The notes under the pieces: generated by a model
Told to the model about the DNA's origin: nothing
The model's input: the letters and a program-made list of their open reading frames with translations, nothing else
Databases searched by the model: none
Made by a program: the position numbers and the translations under genes
Assembly: GCA_002448445.1 (NCBI GenBank)
Contig: DJYC01000045.1
Location: forward strand, 58,776 to 67,014
DNA from: Treponema sp. UBA6988
Lineage (GTDB): Bacteria; Spirochaetota; Spirochaetia; Treponematales; Treponemataceae
DNA length: 8,239 bases
Direction: 5' to 3'
Shown: positions 1 to 6,630 of the stretch, piece by piece
How the letters are laid out: each line of letters opens with the position of its first letter
Position numbering within the stretch: the first letter of the stretch is position 1

Positions 1-962
1 CCCGCCCAGCCACTACTTCACCCGCAACAGGCAATTCTGCAAGCAATGCCCCAGTAGCAAAGCCAGCTCCTGTACCTACAGAAAAAGAAGCAAGCCCTGC
101 ACCAAAGGCAAGCCAGAGCGAACAGAAGGCAAAAACACCAGTTCCTGCAGAAGACGAAAAGCCCAGCCGCTCCGTTACTGTAAAGAACAGCCAGTACTTG
201 GACGTAATTTACCCGGGCTCAGGATGGATTTATCTTGGCGAAAAAGACGCAAACGACCTTATGCGCTACTACGGCCGCAAAGTTTCCCCCGACGGTGAAG
301 AGACAAAATTCACCCTAAAGGCAACAAAAAGCGGAAGCACAGTCCTGCATTTCTACAAGAACGACGCACTTGCAGGAAAGTTCATAGAAGACTACCTTGC
401 AGTTTCAGTTTCTACGGAAACAGAGCGTGACACCCACGTAAGCGCACCAAACTACGCAGACTACGTGCCAAAGGGACAGCGTGGCAAAAACCTCCCGGCA
501 GAAGAAGCCGCACCAAAAGCCACGGAAGCCGTAACGGAAAGACCCGCACAGGCAGAAAGCAAATCAAGCCCAAAGATTGTGGCATCTTCTTCCACAGGCA
601 CTTCAATAGAAAGAAGCTCAGGCTCACAAATCCAGGAACAGCGCCCGGCAAGCCAAAACCAGGCGGCAAACGTAGCAGCCGGAGATCTTTTAAAGAAGGC
701 CCAGCAGGAATACGACGCAAAACAGTATGCAGAATGCCTTGCAACAATCCAGGAATTCTACAAAAATGCAGACGAATCAAAGATGGACCAGGCACTCTAC
801 CTCGAAGCACGCGCACTCGAAGCCCCTTCCCCATCTAGGAACATCAAGTCTGCCCTCCACACCTACCAAACTCTGGTAAACCGCTATCCTCAGAGCTCAC
901 TTTGGGAAGCCGCCAACAACAGGATAACCTACATCCAGCGCATGTACATAGACATAAGATAA
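1..962 (+). CDS. Partial Pro/Ala-rich protein with beta-type domain and C-terminal TPR-like domain (3' part)
   Basis: The frame is open from base 3 to the TAA at 960-962, so the gene starts before the window. A TTG at 198 in this frame is internal and is not a start. The visible ~319 residues form three parts. First is a low-complexity Pro/Ala/Lys/Glu-rich stretch (about residues 1-58). Next is a compact beta-rich segment (about 59-142) running from SVTVKNSQYLDVIYPGSGW to DYLAVSV, whose GSTVLHFYKND strand recalls Ig-like or chagasin-like folds. A second Ala/Ser/Gln-rich linker then leads to a C-terminal helical segment (about 225-319) with TPR-like spacing (AGDLLKKAQQEYDAKQYAECL, ALHTYQTLVNRYPQSSLWEAA). 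TPR ends of this kind usually mediate protein-protein contacts in the periplasm or at the envelope; that role is inferred. The coding assignment is strong; the function is not recognised. A terminator follows 30 nt downstream, separating the gene from serS. Confidence 0.85.
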   Translation, partial: RPATTSPATGNSASNAPVAKPAPVPTEKEASPAPKASQSEQKAKTPVPAEDEKPSRSVTVKNSQYLDVIYPGSGWIYLGEKDANDLMRYYGRKVSPDGEETKFTLKATKSGSTVLHFYKNDALAGKFIEDYLAVSVSTETERDTHVSAPNYADYVPKGQRGKNLPAEEAAPKATEAVTERPAQAESKSSPKIVASSSTGTSIERSSGSQIQEQRPASQNQAANVAAGDLLKKAQQEYDAKQYAECLATIQEFYKNADESKMDQALYLEARALEAPSPSRNIKSALHTYQTLVNRYPQSSLWEAANNRITYIQRMYIDIR

Positions 963-991
963 TTCCAAGCCAGATTGATTCATAGATTTTT

Positions 992-1028
992 ATGCGGCAC
1001 TTGCATCTGTAAGCGCCGCATTTTTTTT
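992..1028 (+). terminator. Rho-independent terminator after the TPR-like gene
   Basis: The stem pairs TGCGGC (993-998) with GCCGCA (1015-1020) and continues through one A/C mismatch into CTTGC pairing with GTAAG (one G-T wobble) around an ATCT loop. Eight T residues (1021-1028) follow directly. It lies 30 nt past the stop codon, which is textbook placement and form. Confidence 0.9.
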
Positions 1029-1052
1029 GCAAAGCATTCTGCACAGCCTAAC

Positions 1053-1081
1053 TTGAAGTAAAATCATTTTTACTGTATAGT
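1053..1081 (+). promoter_or_regulatory. Sigma-70-type promoter for serS operon
   Basis: A -35 TTGAAG (1053-1058) and a -10 TATAGT (1076-1081) are separated by exactly 17 bp. Predicted transcription start is near 1088, giving a leader of about 28 nt with an AGAGG Shine-Dalgarno at 1106-1110, 5 nt before the serS ATG. It lies just after the previous gene's terminator, so serS probably starts its own transcript. Confidence 0.7.
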
Positions 1082-1115
1082 ATTTGCATCAATCATCACA
1101 TTCCCAGAGGAAAAT

Positions 1116-2414
1116 ATGTTAGACTACAGATTCATAAAGGAAAACCTCCAAGCCGTTAAGGAAAACATCAAAAACCGCAACATGACGGCAGACGCAGACC
1201 TTGTTGTAAAACTCTACGACGAGCGCACAGCCCTAACCACAAAATTGCAGAACCTCCAGCAGAAGCGCAACGCAAACGCAGCATCAATGAAGCATAAGCT
1301 GGACGCAGAAACAAGGCAGAAATATATAGAAGAAGGAAAAGCCCTCAAGGACGAAATTGCCCAGGCCCAGAAGGAACTTGAAGAAAAAGAACAGCTTTTG
1401 GACGAAGCCGCCCGCAAGATTCCAAACATGGCAAACCCGGCAGTTCCAATCGGAAAGGTTGACACAGAAAACCTCGAAGTAAAGAAGGTTGGAACTCCCC
1501 GCAAGTTCGACTTTAAGCCAAAGGATCACGTTCAGCTTGGAGAGGCACTCGGACTCATAGACTTTGACCGCGGAACAAAGGTTTCTGGCCCCAAGTTCTA
1601 CTACCTCAAAAACGAGGCAGTCTTCCTTGAACAGGCCCTTATCATGTACGCACTCAACATCCTCCGCAAGCACAACTTTACAACATTCATCACTCCGGAC
1701 GTTGCAAAGCAGGAAATCCTCCAGGGAATCGGCTTTAATCCGCGCGGAAACGAAAGCAACGTCTACTGCATAGAAGACGAGGGCACATGCCTTGTTGCAA
1801 CCGCAGAAATCACCCTGGGCGGCTACCACTCAGGCGAAATCCTTGACAAGTCAAAGCTTCCTCTTTTCTACTGCGGTCTAAGCCACTGTTTCCGCCGCGA
1901 AGCTGGAGCAGCAGGCCACTTTTCAAAGGGACTTTACCGCGTACACCAGTTTGACAAGGTGGAAATGTTCGTCTACAGCCTGCCGGAAGAAAGCGACAAA
2001 ATCCACGAGCAGCTGCGCTTAATAGAAGAAGAAATCTTTACAGGCCTTGGCATTCCATTCCGCGTAGTGGACACATGCACAGGAGACCTTGGCGCGCCAG
2101 CCTACCGCAAGTGGGACCTTGAAGCATGGATGCCGGGACGCGCAGACGAAGAACACCCCGAAGGCGACTGGGGAGAAGTAACATCAACTTCAAACTGCAC
2201 GGACTACCAGGCACGCCGCCTTAACGTAAAGTACCGCGACGACGACGGAAAGAACAAGTACGTGCACATGCTCAACGGAACTGCAATCGCCGTAGGAAGG
2301 GCAATGCTTGCAATACTGGAAAACTACCAGAATGCAGACGGTTCAGTTACAATTCCGCCGGCACTCGTTCCCTTCTGCGGCTTTGACAAGATAAGCCCAA
2401 AGCAGAACAGCTAG
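1116..2414 (+). CDS. serS: Seryl-tRNA synthetase
   Basis: This cytoplasmic class II aminoacyl-tRNA synthetase charges tRNA-Ser (and tRNA-Sec where present) with serine, using ATP. The 432 residues match the usual bacterial length. Residues about 28-105 form the charged heptad-rich antiparallel coiled-coil arm that contacts the tRNA long variable arm. The catalytic domain shows the serine-binding TAE triad at 229-231, class II motif 2 at FRREAG (259-264) leading into GLYRVHQF, and motif 3 at NGTAIAVGRAMLAILENYQ (387-405) with the conserved Arg395. The C-terminal IPPALVPF segment is also typical. The ATG at 1116 has an AGAGG Shine-Dalgarno at 5 nt spacing and the N-terminus begins MLDYRFIKEN, as in the family. 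All motifs look intact. The AI-2E gene follows 28 nt downstream on the same strand, so the two are probably cotranscribed. Confidence 0.98.
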   Translation: MLDYRFIKENLQAVKENIKNRNMTADADLVVKLYDERTALTTKLQNLQQKRNANAASMKHKLDAETRQKYIEEGKALKDEIAQAQKELEEKEQLLDEAARKIPNMANPAVPIGKVDTENLEVKKVGTPRKFDFKPKDHVQLGEALGLIDFDRGTKVSGPKFYYLKNEAVFLEQALIMYALNILRKHNFTTFITPDVAKQEILQGIGFNPRGNESNVYCIEDEGTCLVATAEITLGGYHSGEILDKSKLPLFYCGLSHCFRREAGAAGHFSKGLYRVHQFDKVEMFVYSLPEESDKIHEQLRLIEEEIFTGLGIPFRVVDTCTGDLGAPAYRKWDLEAWMPGRADEEHPEGDWGEVTSTSNCTDYQARRLNVKYRDDDGKNKYVHMLNGTAIAVGRAMLAILENYQNADGSVTIPPALVPFCGFDKISPKQNS

Positions 2415-2442
2415 CATTCACCAGCACTGGGAGAAGAGGCAA

Positions 2443-3522
2443 ATGAAGACACAAAACTTTGCAAAATCAATTTTTCTTATACTGCTCTTCTTTGCCCTCA
2501 TCACCCTGGTGGCCATACTAAAAATTTTAAACGCTTTTTTTATTCCGCTTACGGTAAGCATACTGCTTTCCTTTGTCTTCTACCCCTTCTGCAAAAAACT
2601 GCACAAGTTGCGCATTCCCTGGGCACTTTGCGTAATAATAGTAATCGTTGTAGCCCTCTTTGCCCTTTATTTTATTGGCAACCTGCTTGCAAACAGCCTT
2701 AGCACAATAGTCCACACCTATCCAAAATACGAAGAGCGCTTTACATCCATTTACCAGACCTTCTGCAGAACTTTCAAAATTCATTATGAGGAAGACTCAT
2801 CCCTTTTCGTAAACCTCTGGAATTCAATCAAGGTGCGCTCCACCCTGCAGAACATGGCCTTTACGCTTAGCGGCTCAATAGTTGACTTTACAAAAAAGTT
2901 CCTTGTCGTGGGCCTGCTTACCATTTTCCTGCTGCTCGAAATAAATTCAATGAAGGACAAAATAACAAAGGCTTTTCCCATCAGGGAATTTGGCAAAAAG
3001 ATTCTTAACATTGCGGAAAACACAATAAGCGACGTAACCCACTACATTTCAATCAAGTTCATAATATCGCTTCTTACAGGAATCCTTGTCTTTGCCATAA
3101 CCTTCTTTGCAAAGATGGACTTCCCCGTGCTCTGGGGCTTCCTTTCATTCGTGCTAAATTTTATACCAAGCTTTGGCTCAATAATTTCCTGCGCACTTAC
3201 AACGCTCTTTGCCCTGCTGCAATTCTACCCGGAATGGGGCTTAGTCCTCTTCATAGGAATTGCAACAGTCAGCATCAACATGATTTTGGGCAACATAATT
3301 GAACCGCGCTGGGAAGGCTCAGACCTAGGCATTTCCCCCTTCATCATATTGGTAAGCCTTTCTTTCTGGGGATGGATGTGGGGATTTTTGGGCATGATCC
3401 TTGCAGTACCGCTCATGGTAATAATCAAAATTGTCTGCGAAAACATAGAACTTCTGCAGCCCTTTGCGGTAATCATAGGAACAAACAAAAGCCACAGGCG
3501 CAAAAAGAAAGAGGAAGACTAG
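2443..3522 (+). CDS. AI-2E family (PerM-like) integral membrane transporter
   Basis: A 359-residue polytopic inner-membrane protein of the AI-2E/PerM (formerly UPF0118) family. Hydrophobic spans are visible at about 8-27, 29-49, 58-84, 150-168, 203-225, 229-255, 263-285 and 297-330, giving the usual eight-helix plan with a soluble segment between helices 3 and 4. Family signatures are GFLSFVLNFIPSFGSIIS (232-249) and the diagnostic GNIIEPR ... LGISPF followed by FWGWMWGFLGMILAVPL (283-324). The Lys/Arg-rich tail (349-359) is probably cytoplasmic. Family members have been linked to autoinducer-2 export, Na+/H+ antiport or other efflux, so the substrate cannot be predicted. The ATG at 2443 has a strong purine-rich Shine-Dalgarno (AGAAGAGG, 2432-2439). 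Expression probably comes from the serS promoter. Its TAG stop overlaps the stop of the convergent gene. Confidence 0.93.
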   Translation: MKTQNFAKSIFLILLFFALITLVAILKILNAFFIPLTVSILLSFVFYPFCKKLHKLRIPWALCVIIVIVVALFALYFIGNLLANSLSTIVHTYPKYEERFTSIYQTFCRTFKIHYEEDSSLFVNLWNSIKVRSTLQNMAFTLSGSIVDFTKKFLVVGLLTIFLLLEINSMKDKITKAFPIREFGKKILNIAENTISDVTHYISIKFIISLLTGILVFAITFFAKMDFPVLWGFLSFVLNFIPSFGSIISCALTTLFALLQFYPEWGLVLFIGIATVSINMILGNIIEPRWEGSDLGISPFIILVSLSFWGWMWGFLGMILAVPLMVIIKIVCENIELLQPFAVIIGTNKSHRRKKKEED

Positions 3523-4445
3523 TACTTTTTCTTTTCCATAATAAAGCGCGAGTCTTCTGCCTTAATGCCAAGGTAGCGGCATACAAAGCACCTTTTTTCT
3601 CCAGAAGAATAAATGTTTTCCACAGTGCAGGGAACTTTTATCGTGCGCTTTAGATGATGCTCAGGCCTTATGTCAAATTCAAAGGTAAGGACGTATTCCC
3701 CCTCAAGCTCCAGCAGGTTTGTTGTGTTTCCAGTTGCGGCAACAAAACGCTGCTCGTCCACAAAGATAATGTCCATTGGCTCTACCCGCCCCTGGAAAGA
3801 CGCCGTTCTTACCGCCAAGGGAGAAACAAGGTAGCGGCAGACAGGAATAAGATGCAGGCCGTTCCCCACAGACGGAGACATGCTCTTTTTTGCATCAGCT
3901 ATAAAACCACCCAGCATGTTCTTTGCGGCATTCTGAAATTCAGCGGGAATGTCGGAAAAAACAGGCTTGGAAAAAAGGTTGTATTCCTCGCATGGGGGAA
4001 TGCATTCGTAAGACACGCTGCTGTTGCCCCTTGCCGCAAAAGAAAGGCTTGCCTTAAAGCTCAACTCTCCACCAACACCGTCCTTGGCAGGGTCATGGAT
4101 TCTTGCAATCTCCTGTGGAATGGAAAAGAAATACCCTTCCCTGCGCTCCACAATTTTTGTCATAAAGAAAAGCCCTACCCGGTTAAAATAGAATTCAACA
4201 CGGCAGACCATACCAGCAAACATTGCGGCATCCTGAACAGACTTCCTGATTACTCCGCTACCGTCTTCCGTAATCTTGTATGAATCTGGGGAAAGCACAA
4301 CAGGAAAAAATTCATTAGCATATACATAGTTATGGTTTGCAGAACGCTCCATAGTAAGCGTAAGCGGTATCTTTTGCTCGCTAAAAGCTTTTATAACAAC
4401 GTCGCGTTCCAGCTTGGTAATATTTTCTAAAGACTCTCCTGCCAT
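3519..4445 (-). CDS. PilZ/YcgR-like domain protein with degenerate c-di-GMP motifs
   Basis: A soluble 308-residue protein with no signal peptide or membrane span. Residues about 78-117 (CRVEFYFNRVGLFFMTKIVE then GYFFSIPQEIARIHD) look like the YcgR-type N-terminal barrel that precedes PilZ domains, ending where the RxxxR switch normally lies. Residues about 218-305 resemble a PilZ barrel: DIIFVDEQ, then LLELEGEYVLTFEFDI, and a C-terminal CRYLGIKAEDSRFIME that matches PilZ domain ends. In canonical proteins RxxxR and D/NxSxxG bind cyclic di-GMP. Neither is intact here, so it may be a non-binding member. The middle (about 120-215) is unassigned. The ATG at 4445 has an AGGAGA Shine-Dalgarno (4451-4456) at 5 nt spacing. 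It is the second gene of a two-gene operon, 18 nt after the lipoprotein. Its function, perhaps in motility or envelope signalling, is inferred from the family only. Confidence 0.6.
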   Translation of the reverse strand: MAGESLENITKLERDVVIKAFSEQKIPLTLTMERSANHNYVYANEFFPVVLSPDSYKITEDGSGVIRKSVQDAAMFAGMVCRVEFYFNRVGLFFMTKIVERREGYFFSIPQEIARIHDPAKDGVGGELSFKASLSFAARGNSSVSYECIPPCEEYNLFSKPVFSDIPAEFQNAAKNMLGGFIADAKKSMSPSVGNGLHLIPVCRYLVSPLAVRTASFQGRVEPMDIIFVDEQRFVAATGNTTNLLELEGEYVLTFEFDIRPEHHLKRTIKVPCTVENIYSSGEKRCFVCRYLGIKAEDSRFIMEKKKY

Positions 4446-4463
4446 ATATTTCTCCTATTCTAT

Positions 4464-5084
4464 CTATTCCTGATACGAATTCCTAAAAGTTATTTGGCTA
4501 ATCTTCCACGCTTCTTCATTTTTCTGAACATAAACAACCGCATCAAAGCTATAGCCGTTCTTTAGCAAAAACCGCACCGGGCACTCATAGACATTCTTTG
4601 TTGAACCCGGCTTCCCTGCCACGTAGGACTGCAAAGAAAAATTCTTACCCAGTTCCATGCGCAAGTCGTAGCGAAAAATCGCAAGGGAATAAAGGTTCTT
4701 GGCTTCAAAGAAGGTCTCCGCATCCTTGCCCGAAACAAGCGCCTTGCAAAAAGAATCAAGCACCACCCTGGCATCCGCTTCCATGCCGGACAAATCCAGC
4801 TCGTAAAAATCCGGAAGCGAAGGGTAAACCGGCGGCATGCTTTCCAAAACGGCATTAAGACTAAAGGTGTCTTGCGGAACAGACGCGGTAACTCCCGGAA
4901 TGCCGGATACTTTTCCCGCAAGCAAAGAAGCGTCTATCTGGGAAGTCCAGTTTGTAGACGAGCACAAAAGCTCGGCCTCGCTCCTTAGCGTTGCACGGGA
5001 TTCCGATGAAGAGTCGTTCTGGGATGAGCAGGAAGCGCAAAAAAACGCAGACACAAAAATCAGCACAAGAAAAACTTTTTCCAT
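4464..5084 (-). CDS. Small predicted lipoprotein, function unknown
   Basis: From the ATG at 5084 the protein has 206 residues. A short signal peptide (MEKVFLVLIFVSAFF) ends in CASC, with Cys19 as the likely lipidated residue; the lipobox is relaxed, as is common in spirochaetes. A Ser-rich tether (SSQNDSSSESR) follows. The rest is mixed alpha/beta. The C-terminal part (about 160-202: VYECPVRFLLKNGYSFDAVVYVQ then AWKISQITF) recalls NTF2-like or DUF4878-type folds, but this is only a resemblance. An in-frame ATG at 5141 would add 19 residues (MLCQYELLLLERKCAKVIL) before the signal peptide and bury it, so the 5084 start is preferred. No Shine-Dalgarno precedes 5084, and a promoter predicted at 5092-5120 puts the transcription start at or next to the ATG. 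First gene of an operon with the PilZ-like gene. Confidence 0.8.
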   Translation of the reverse strand: MEKVFLVLIFVSAFFCASCSSQNDSSSESRATLRSEAELLCSSTNWTSQIDASLLAGKVSGIPGVTASVPQDTFSLNAVLESMPPVYPSLPDFYELDLSGMEADARVVLDSFCKALVSGKDAETFFEAKNLYSLAIFRYDLRMELGKNFSLQSYVAGKPGSTKNVYECPVRFLLKNGYSFDAVVYVQKNEEAWKISQITFRNSYQE

Positions 5085-5091
5085 CAATATT

Positions 5092-5120
5092 ACTTTAGCA
5101 CATTTTCTTTCTAAAAGCAA
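5092..5120 (-). promoter_or_regulatory. Promoter for lipoprotein-PilZ operon, probably leaderless
   Basis: On the minus strand, -35 TTGCTT (5120-5115) and -10 TAAAGT (5097-5092) are 17 bp apart, with TGC just before the -10 (extended -10). Seven bases separate the -10 from the ATG at 5084, so the predicted +1 falls on or next to the start codon. The -35 is only 3/6 to consensus; the extended -10 partly compensates. It mirrors the promoter at 5313-5341. Confidence 0.5.
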
Positions 5121-5135
5121 TAATTCATACTGGCA

Positions 5136-5316
5136 CAACATGGAAATCAGTTTTGGGCTTCACTACCAGGAAAATCTGGCTGAAAATCCATGATGCGAGG
5201 TAATAGGAATCTGACTCCCTTCGGGGCTTGAAGCTATGCTGCCTGGTTCGCTCCGCGCAAATGGATTTTCATCCAGATTTTTCTTCCCGTTCCGCCCCAA
5301 ACTGATTTCCAGTTGC
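5136..5316. repeat. Long imperfect inverted repeat between divergent genes
   Basis: The outer arms pair 5141-5158 (core TGGAAATCAGTTT, then GGGC) with 5294-5311 at 17 of 18 bases. The inner arms pair 5171-5191 with 5261-5281 (core TGAAAATCCAT) at 20 of 21. They are separated by an unpaired 12-nt internal bulge on each side and enclose a GC-rich loop of about 69 nt (5192-5260). Total span is about 180 bp. It could be a cruciform, a palindromic mobile element (MITE-like), or an operator region for the two divergent promoters that flank it. Confidence 0.8.
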
Positions 5317-5341
5317 TTTTCATAAAAACAAGCGCTATCAT
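5313..5341 (+). promoter_or_regulatory. Promoter for YncE-like gene, probably leaderless
   Basis: A -35 TTGCTT (5313-5318) and a -10 TATCAT (5336-5341, 5/6 to consensus) are separated by 17 bp. Six bases lie between the -10 and the ATG at 5348, so the predicted +1 coincides with the start codon. No Shine-Dalgarno is seen upstream of that ATG. The -35 hexamer is identical to that of the divergent promoter and abuts the end of the inverted-repeat arm. Confidence 0.55.
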
Positions 5342-5347
5342 TAACAC

Positions 5348-6406
5348 ATGAAGAAATTTATTTTGCTATCACTCACCTTTATTTTTACACAAGCATTTTT
5401 GGCACTTAACGCAAGTGCAGACAGTGCGGGGGCAGGAGCAAACTCAACGCCCAGCGTACAGGCAGAAAGAATCGGAGTCTACAAGTGCGGAAGGCAGCCA
5501 AAGCAGGTTGTCTTTAGCCCGGACGGAGAATACATAGTAATGCCCCTCTTGGAAGACGACGGCTTTGACATATTCAGCATAAAGGAAAAGAAAATCATAA
5601 AGCGCATAAACCCGCCCAACGCAAAAAAAGTAGGCTTTGCGGAAGGAATCTTTGTTCCCTCAAAAAACGCCTTCTTTGTCTCGCAGATGACAACCGCAAC
5701 CGTCTACGAATACACCTACCCCGGCTTTGAATACAAACGCGCAATCCCCACAAACGCAGTCTGGTCAAAAATAATCGAATGGTGCCCGCAAAAAAACATG
5801 CTTGCAGTCTCCAACTGGTGCTCAAACGACGTTTCTCTCATCAACTACGACTCAGGCAAAGTCATTACAAAACTAAGGACAGGAAAAGCCCCCCGCGGCC
5901 TTTACTTCTACGACGGCGGAAAAAAGCTCCTCGTCCTCTCCTACGAATCCGGCACCCTCGAAGCCTTTGACACTGAAAGCTTTGCAAGAATAAACAAACT
6001 GGAAATTCCAAAAGCCAGCATGAGGCACGCAGCCCCCAGCGCAGACGGAAAGACAGTCTTTATAAGCGACATGTACTACGCAAAAGTCTACAAGTTTGAC
6101 CTTGAAAGCTTTACCATCACCGCCAAATTTTCAACCTTCCACAAGCCAAACACAATCGCCCTCTACAAAAACCGCTACCTCTTCATAAGCTGCCGCGGCC
6201 CCAACAACCCGGTAGACTACACAAGGCGCAGCCCTGAAAACGGCAAAATCCAGGTCATAGACACAAAAAACATGACGCTCCTAAAAGAAATCCCCGGCGG
6301 AAACCAGCCCACAGGCCTTGCCCTAAGCCCCGACGGAACCATGCTCTGCTTCTCCAACTTCCAGGACTACAACATAGAGCTCTACAAAATTAGCATTGAC
6401 CAGTAA
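5348..6406 (+). CDS. Exported YncE-like beta-propeller protein
   Basis: A 352-residue protein with a Sec signal peptide: KK, a hydrophobic core about 4-20, and AxA-type cleavage after Ala22-Ser23-Ala24. The mature part is built of repeated four-stranded blades with YVTN/YncE/WD40-like spacing: QVVFSPDGEYIVMPL with FDIFSIKEKKIIKRI (about 54-89); APRGLYFYDGGKKLLVLSY with LEAFDTESFARINKL; APSADGKTVFISDMYYAKVY; GKIQVIDTKNMTLLKEI; and TGLALSPDGTMLCFSNF with IELYKIS at the C-terminus. Propellers of this type usually serve as binding or scaffold proteins in the periplasm or outer envelope. No ligand or catalytic motif is recognised. The ATG at 5348 lacks a Shine-Dalgarno but fits the signal peptide and sits just after a promoter. 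No convincing terminator follows directly; the gene appears monocistronic. Confidence 0.88.
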   Translation: MKKFILLSLTFIFTQAFLALNASADSAGAGANSTPSVQAERIGVYKCGRQPKQVVFSPDGEYIVMPLLEDDGFDIFSIKEKKIIKRINPPNAKKVGFAEGIFVPSKNAFFVSQMTTATVYEYTYPGFEYKRAIPTNAVWSKIIEWCPQKNMLAVSNWCSNDVSLINYDSGKVITKLRTGKAPRGLYFYDGGKKLLVLSYESGTLEAFDTESFARINKLEIPKASMRHAAPSADGKTVFISDMYYAKVYKFDLESFTITAKFSTFHKPNTIALYKNRYLFISCRGPNNPVDYTRRSPENGKIQVIDTKNMTLLKEIPGGNQPTGLALSPDGTMLCFSNFQDYNIELYKISIDQ

Positions 6407-6630
6407 TGCCGTATATTTTTTTGGACGGAACCTTCCTTTGCTCTTCGATTTTGCTTAATGGCTAACTCGACAAACATGCCCATGCGCCACCGCCCTCGCT
6501 TGAAACTTCGTTGCGAGAACCAGCCTTCGCTAACGCTCATCCCGCCCTACGGCCGGGACTGCGGGCTTCCACGGCGGCGTAGGTCGCATAAAAAAATTCC
6601 TCCCTGGATTTTTTTAGAAATCACATAACC
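6407..6630. other. Gene-free, GC-rich hairpin-rich intergenic region
   Basis: No ORF with coding character is seen here. The stretch holds nested inverted repeats: ATGCG (6482-6486) with CGCAT (6585-6589), CCGCC (6490-6494) with GGCGG (6573-6577), and a local hairpin CTCGC (6496-6500) with GCGAG. The interior 6521-6570 is GC-rich with CCCG/CGGG pairings. It may be a structured RNA, the 3' untranslated region of the propeller gene, or a degenerate intergenic repeat. The GCTTGAA word at 6499-6505 also occurs in the loop of the 5136-5316 inverted repeat. Confidence 0.5.
6590..6615. terminator. Possible weak bidirectional terminator (A7/T7 hairpin)
   Basis: Seven A (6590-6596), then TTCC, a TCCCT loop, GGA and seven T (6609-6615) form a near-symmetric hairpin with one bulged T. 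Only two G-C pairs stabilise it, so it is weak as an intrinsic terminator. It is the only T-tract hairpin between the propeller gene and the repeat array, but lies about 185 nt past the stop codon. Confidence 0.3.

Noticed and set aside
412..834. 140-residue minus-strand open frame
   Set aside because: It is antisense to the TPR-like gene and Leu/Arg/Pro-rich, as expected for a shadow of a Lys/Ala-rich coding region.
3654..4283. 209-residue plus-strand open frame
   Set aside because: It is antisense to the PilZ-like gene, which has a good Shine-Dalgarno, recognisable family segments and operon context. The antisense product is Arg/Cys-rich without domain character.
4562..4921. 119-residue minus-strand open frame in another register of the lipoprotein gene
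   Set aside because: It lies wholly inside the lipoprotein gene, is Arg/Phe/Cys-rich without motifs, and lacks a ribosome binding site.
5082..5141. Upstream in-frame ATG (5141) as the start of the lipoprotein
   Set aside because: It would place 19 residues before a good signal peptide and would fall upstream of the predicted promoter start. It also has no Shine-Dalgarno.
5136..5316. Integron attC site
   Set aside because: Treponema denticola is known to carry an integron, so the palindrome was compared with attC. The arms do not give proper RYYYAAC and GTTRRRY boxes at the ends, and pairing is far too long and perfect for a typical attC.
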